Origin: Olsenella uli
GTDB taxonomy: Bacteria; Actinomycetota; Coriobacteriia; Coriobacteriales; Atopobiaceae
Reading direction: 5' to 3'
DNA: 64,000 nucleotides
Assembly (NCBI RefSeq): GCF_016900775.1
Contig: NZ_JACJKN010000010.1
Coordinates: 1-64,000 of the forward strand
Position numbers and translations under genes: made by a program. Positions 61,608-64,000 of the stretch are shown here, piece after piece (within the stretch, counting starts at the first letter, position 1; each line of letters opens with the position of its first letter). The notes under the pieces were generated by a model, which did not search any database, was not told the origin of the DNA, and saw only the letters and a list, made by a program, of their open reading frames with translations.

Positions 61608-64000
61608 CTACTCCTCCGCCTCGTCGTCGCCACCGATCTCCTCCAGCACGCCGAGCGCGGCGGGCATGACCTCCTCCTCCGTGCGGTGGAAGGGGTAGGC
61701 CACCTTGTGCGTCTTAGGGTAGACGAGGGCGCCGCGCTCCTTGAGCCGCAGCGCCACGGGACGCGGCACCTCGATGCCCAGGTAGAGAAGCCGCCCGTTG
61801 GACAGCGCAACGGAGGAGCACCCCAGCCGCTGCGCGCGGATGCGCACGCGGGCGCGGTCGAAGAGGTTGCGCCCCGCCAGCGGCAGCGCGCCGAAGTCCT
61901 TCTCGCACTCCTCCTGCAGCGCGTCGATCTCCGCCAGGTCCACGGCCGCCGCCAGGCGGCGGTACACGAGCACGCGCTTGTCCACGTCGGGCAGGTACTC
62001 CTCGGCCAGGAAGAAGTCAGCCGGCAGGTTGATCGTGACCTCGGCCTGCTCCACGTCGCGTGTCTCGCCGCGCGCCTCGGCCACGGCCTCGCCGAGCATC
62101 TGCGTGAAGAGGTCAAAGCCCACGCTGGAGAGGTTGCCGTGCTGCTCGGCGCCCATGAGCGAGCCCGCGCCGCGGATCTCCAGGTCGCGCATCGCGATCT
62201 TCATGCCGCTGCCCAGGTCCTGGTACTCGTTGATCGCCGTGAGGCGGTCGGTGGCCTCGGGCGTAAGGGGCTGCTCCGCCGGGAACATGAAGTAGGCAAA
62301 GGCCTGCATGCGCCCGCGGCCCACGCGACCCTTGAGCTGGTAGAGCTGCGCCAGGCCCAGCCGCTGGGAGTCCTCGATGATGAGCGTGTTGGTGTGCGGG
62401 TTGTCGATGCCGCTCTCGATGATCGTGGTGGCCACCAGAACGTCGACCTCGTGCTCCTGGAACTGCAGCATCACGTCCTCGACCTCGCGGGCGCTCATCT
62501 TGCCGTGCGCCACGCCGATGCGGGCCTCCGGCGCCGCCTCGCGCACGCGCTCCACCGCGTCGTCGATCGTGTGGACGCGGTTGGACACGTAGTAGACCTG
62601 GCCGTGCCGCGCGAGCTCGTCGCGGATCGCCGCGCTCACCACGTCGGGGTCCCACTCCCCCACCGTCACCTTGACCGGCAGGCGGCCGGGCGGCGGCGTC
62701 ATGATGAGGCTCATGTCGCGCACCCCGCTCATGGCCATCTGCATGGTGCGCGGGATGGGCGTGGCCGAGAGCGTGAGCACGTCCACCTGCTCGCGCATGT
62801 TCTTGAGCTGCTCCTTGTGCTGCACGCCAAAGCGCTGTTCCTCGTCGATGATAACGAGCCCCAGGTCATAGGGGTTAACGTCGGCCGAGAGCAGCCGGTG
62901 CGTGCCGATGAGCACGTCCACCGAGCCGTCCGCAAAGCCCTCGAGCGCGTGGCGCTGCTGGGCGGGCGTCACAAAGCGCGAGAGCACGGCCACCTTGAGG
63001 TCAAAGGGCGCAAAGCGCGAGAAGAACGTCTCAAAGTGCTGCTGCGCCAGGATGGTGGTGGGGCAGAGCACCATGACCTGCTTGGCGTCCTGGCAGCACT
63101 TGAAGGCCGCGCGCAGGGCGACCTCGGTCTTGCCAAAGCCCACGTCGCCGCAGAGCAGCCGGTCCATCGGGCGGCGCGCCTCCATGTCCGCCTTGATGTC
63201 GGCGATGGCGGAGCGCTGGTCGGGCGTGAGCTCGTAGGCAAAGCTCGCCTCCATCTCCTCCTGGACGGGCGTGTCCTGCGAGAACGCGTAGCCGGGCACG
63301 GAGCTGCGGCGCGTGTAGAGGTCCACCAGGTCAAAGGCGAGCTTCTTGGCCGAGCGGCGCGCACGCCCCGTGGCGCGGGACCAGTCGGCCGTGTTGAGGC
63401 GCGTGAGGCGCGGGCTCGCGCCGTCCGGGCCCACGTAGCGCGTGATGCGGTCAACCTGCTCGAAGGGCACGAAGAGCTTGTCGCCGCCGGCGTACTCCAG
63501 CAGGAAGTAGTCGCGCTCGCGGCCGGCCACCTCCTGGCGCACGATCTCCGAGAAGAGCGCGATGCCGTGCGTGGCGTGGACGACGTAGTCCCCGGGCTTG
63601 AAGGGGAAGGTCACGCTCGTGGGGTCCACGCGGCGGGCGCGGCGGCGGTTCTTGGCCGTGCGCGCCGTGAGGTCGGAGACCGAGAAGACCGCGAGCCCCG
63701 CCGTGGGGATCACGATGCCCGCCGGCACCGGCGCGTCGATGAACGTGACGCGCCCGCGCTCGAGGGGCGGGACCTGCGGGTCGTTGTTCTCGGCGGAGGT
63801 TCCGAGCGACTCCACCACCGGGACGGACTCGTCGGTGAAGCGCAGCTCCAGGGCCTCGCGCGCCGCGCGGTCCGGCACGGCGAAGAGCACCGAGGCCCTA
63901 TCGTCCACGAGCTGGCGCACGCGTCCCATGAGCTTGGCGTCAGAGCCCGCGATCTGCGGCTGGCGCACGGCGAGCTCGGCCGTGGCCGCGCCCGTGCCCG
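61608..64000 (-). CDS. mfd: Transcription-repair coupling factor, 5' part outside the window
   Basis: The visible 797 residues are the C-terminal two thirds of Mfd, which displaces stalled RNA polymerase and recruits UvrA. The RNAP-interaction domain starts with KPGDYVVHATHGIALFSEI. The RecG-like translocase has GDVGFGKTEVALRA (Walker A), DEEQRFGVQHKEQLK and TATPIPRT-like LSATPIPRTMQMA, then the TRG/relay region ESGIDNPHTNTLI. The frame is open through the window edge without a stop. Confidence 0.97.
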   Translation of the reverse strand, partial: GTGAATAELAVRQPQIAGSDAKLMGRVRQLVDDRASVLFAVPDRAAREALELRFTDESVPVVESLGTSAENNDPQVPPLERGRVTFIDAPVPAGIVIPTAGLAVFSVSDLTARTAKNRRRARRVDPTSVTFPFKPGDYVVHATHGIALFSEIVRQEVAGRERDYFLLEYAGGDKLFVPFEQVDRITRYVGPDGASPRLTRLNTADWSRATGRARRSAKKLAFDLVDLYTRRSSVPGYAFSQDTPVQEEMEASFAYELTPDQRSAIADIKADMEARRPMDRLLCGDVGFGKTEVALRAAFKCCQDAKQVMVLCPTTILAQQHFETFFSRFAPFDLKVAVLSRFVTPAQQRHALEGFADGSVDVLIGTHRLLSADVNPYDLGLVIIDEEQRFGVQHKEQLKNMREQVDVLTLSATPIPRTMQMAMSGVRDMSLIMTPPPGRLPVKVTVGEWDPDVVSAAIRDELARHGQVYYVSNRVHTIDDAVERVREAAPEARIGVAHGKMSAREVEDVMLQFQEHEVDVLVATTIIESGIDNPHTNTLIIEDSQRLGLAQLYQLKGRVGRGRMQAFAYFMFPAEQPLTPEATDRLTAINEYQDLGSGMKIAMRDLEIRGAGSLMGAEQHGNLSSVGFDLFTQMLGEAVAEARGETRDVEQAEVTINLPADFFLAEEYLPDVDKRVLVYRRLAAAVDLAEIDALQEECEKDFGALPLAGRNLFDRARVRIRAQRLGCSSVALSNGRLLYLGIEVPRPVALRLKERGALVYPKTHKVAYPFHRTEEEVMPAALGVLEEIGGDDEAEE

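Overview
The window is a high-GC chromosomal segment, almost certainly from an actinobacterium of the class Coriobacteriia (Olsenella/Atopobium-like). This is inferred from base composition, a set of densely packed housekeeping genes mostly on the minus strand, an Ala/Lys-rich ribosomal protein L31 with a twin-hairpin leader, a fused folP-folK gene, and fermentative dehydrogenases. No rRNA or species marker is present, so the genus is a guess.

Layout. 0.2-4.1 kb: a broken HAD phosphatase, an AraC-type regulator, a phosphohexomutase overlapping galU. 4.3-13.1 kb: a DtxR/MntR-type metalloregulator, murA, and the full F1Fo ATP synthase operon (atpBEFHAGDC) behind a small membrane protein and a clear promoter. 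13.4-19.8 kb: upp, glyA, a Sua5/TsaC protein, prmC, a glycerate kinase and prfA. 20-30.5 kb: a membrane-anchored protein of unknown function, rpmE, coaX, a half-length biotin-ligase-like gene coupled to folP-folK, a sirtuin, a patatin-like phospholipase, an AP endonuclease, a PHP phosphoesterase, an aminotransferase and a winged-helix protein. 30.8-41.4 kb: ftsH, hpt, tilS, a YycJ-like metallo-beta-lactamase fold protein, nagB, rdgB, rph, tRNA-Val, murE and a Cof-type HAD. 41.5-47.7 kb: an iron alcohol dehydrogenase, two paralogous repeat-helix proteins, tRNA-Glu, tRNA-Leu, a Ppx/GppA phosphatase and a DivIC/FtsB-like protein. 58-64 kb: mazG, a CobW GTPase with a histidine tail, a Clostridium-type secondary alcohol dehydrogenase and the 3' part of mfd.

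Between divIC and mazG (47.73-58.19 kb) lies an acquired island. It carries a complete IS1634-like element, a lactose/beta-galactoside PTS locus (lacA, lacB, lacF, a LacI-family regulator, a IICB permease and a 6-phospho-beta-galactosidase), an IS256-family element, and a 105-bp remnant of a second IS1634-like copy. The island is bounded by a 127-bp direct repeat of the mazG 3' end. lacC and lacD are not in the island. Palindromic operators sit in both divergent control regions.

The most unusual content is intergenic. Two arrays (41464-41727 and 45593-45897) each contain a 23-nt unit exactly three times forward and then three times inverted, with a strict 41-42-nt period. A separate 26-nt family at 18466-18697 shows the same plan as 2+2 with a 40-nt period. 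Three inverted repeats beginning GAGTGAC (40.4, 59.0, 61.5 kb) and a pair of 43-nt hairpins (17.2 kb) show compensatory stem changes. A 12-mer, GGCGAGAAGRAC, occurs 18 times by hand count on both strands, within and between genes, and is absent from the island.
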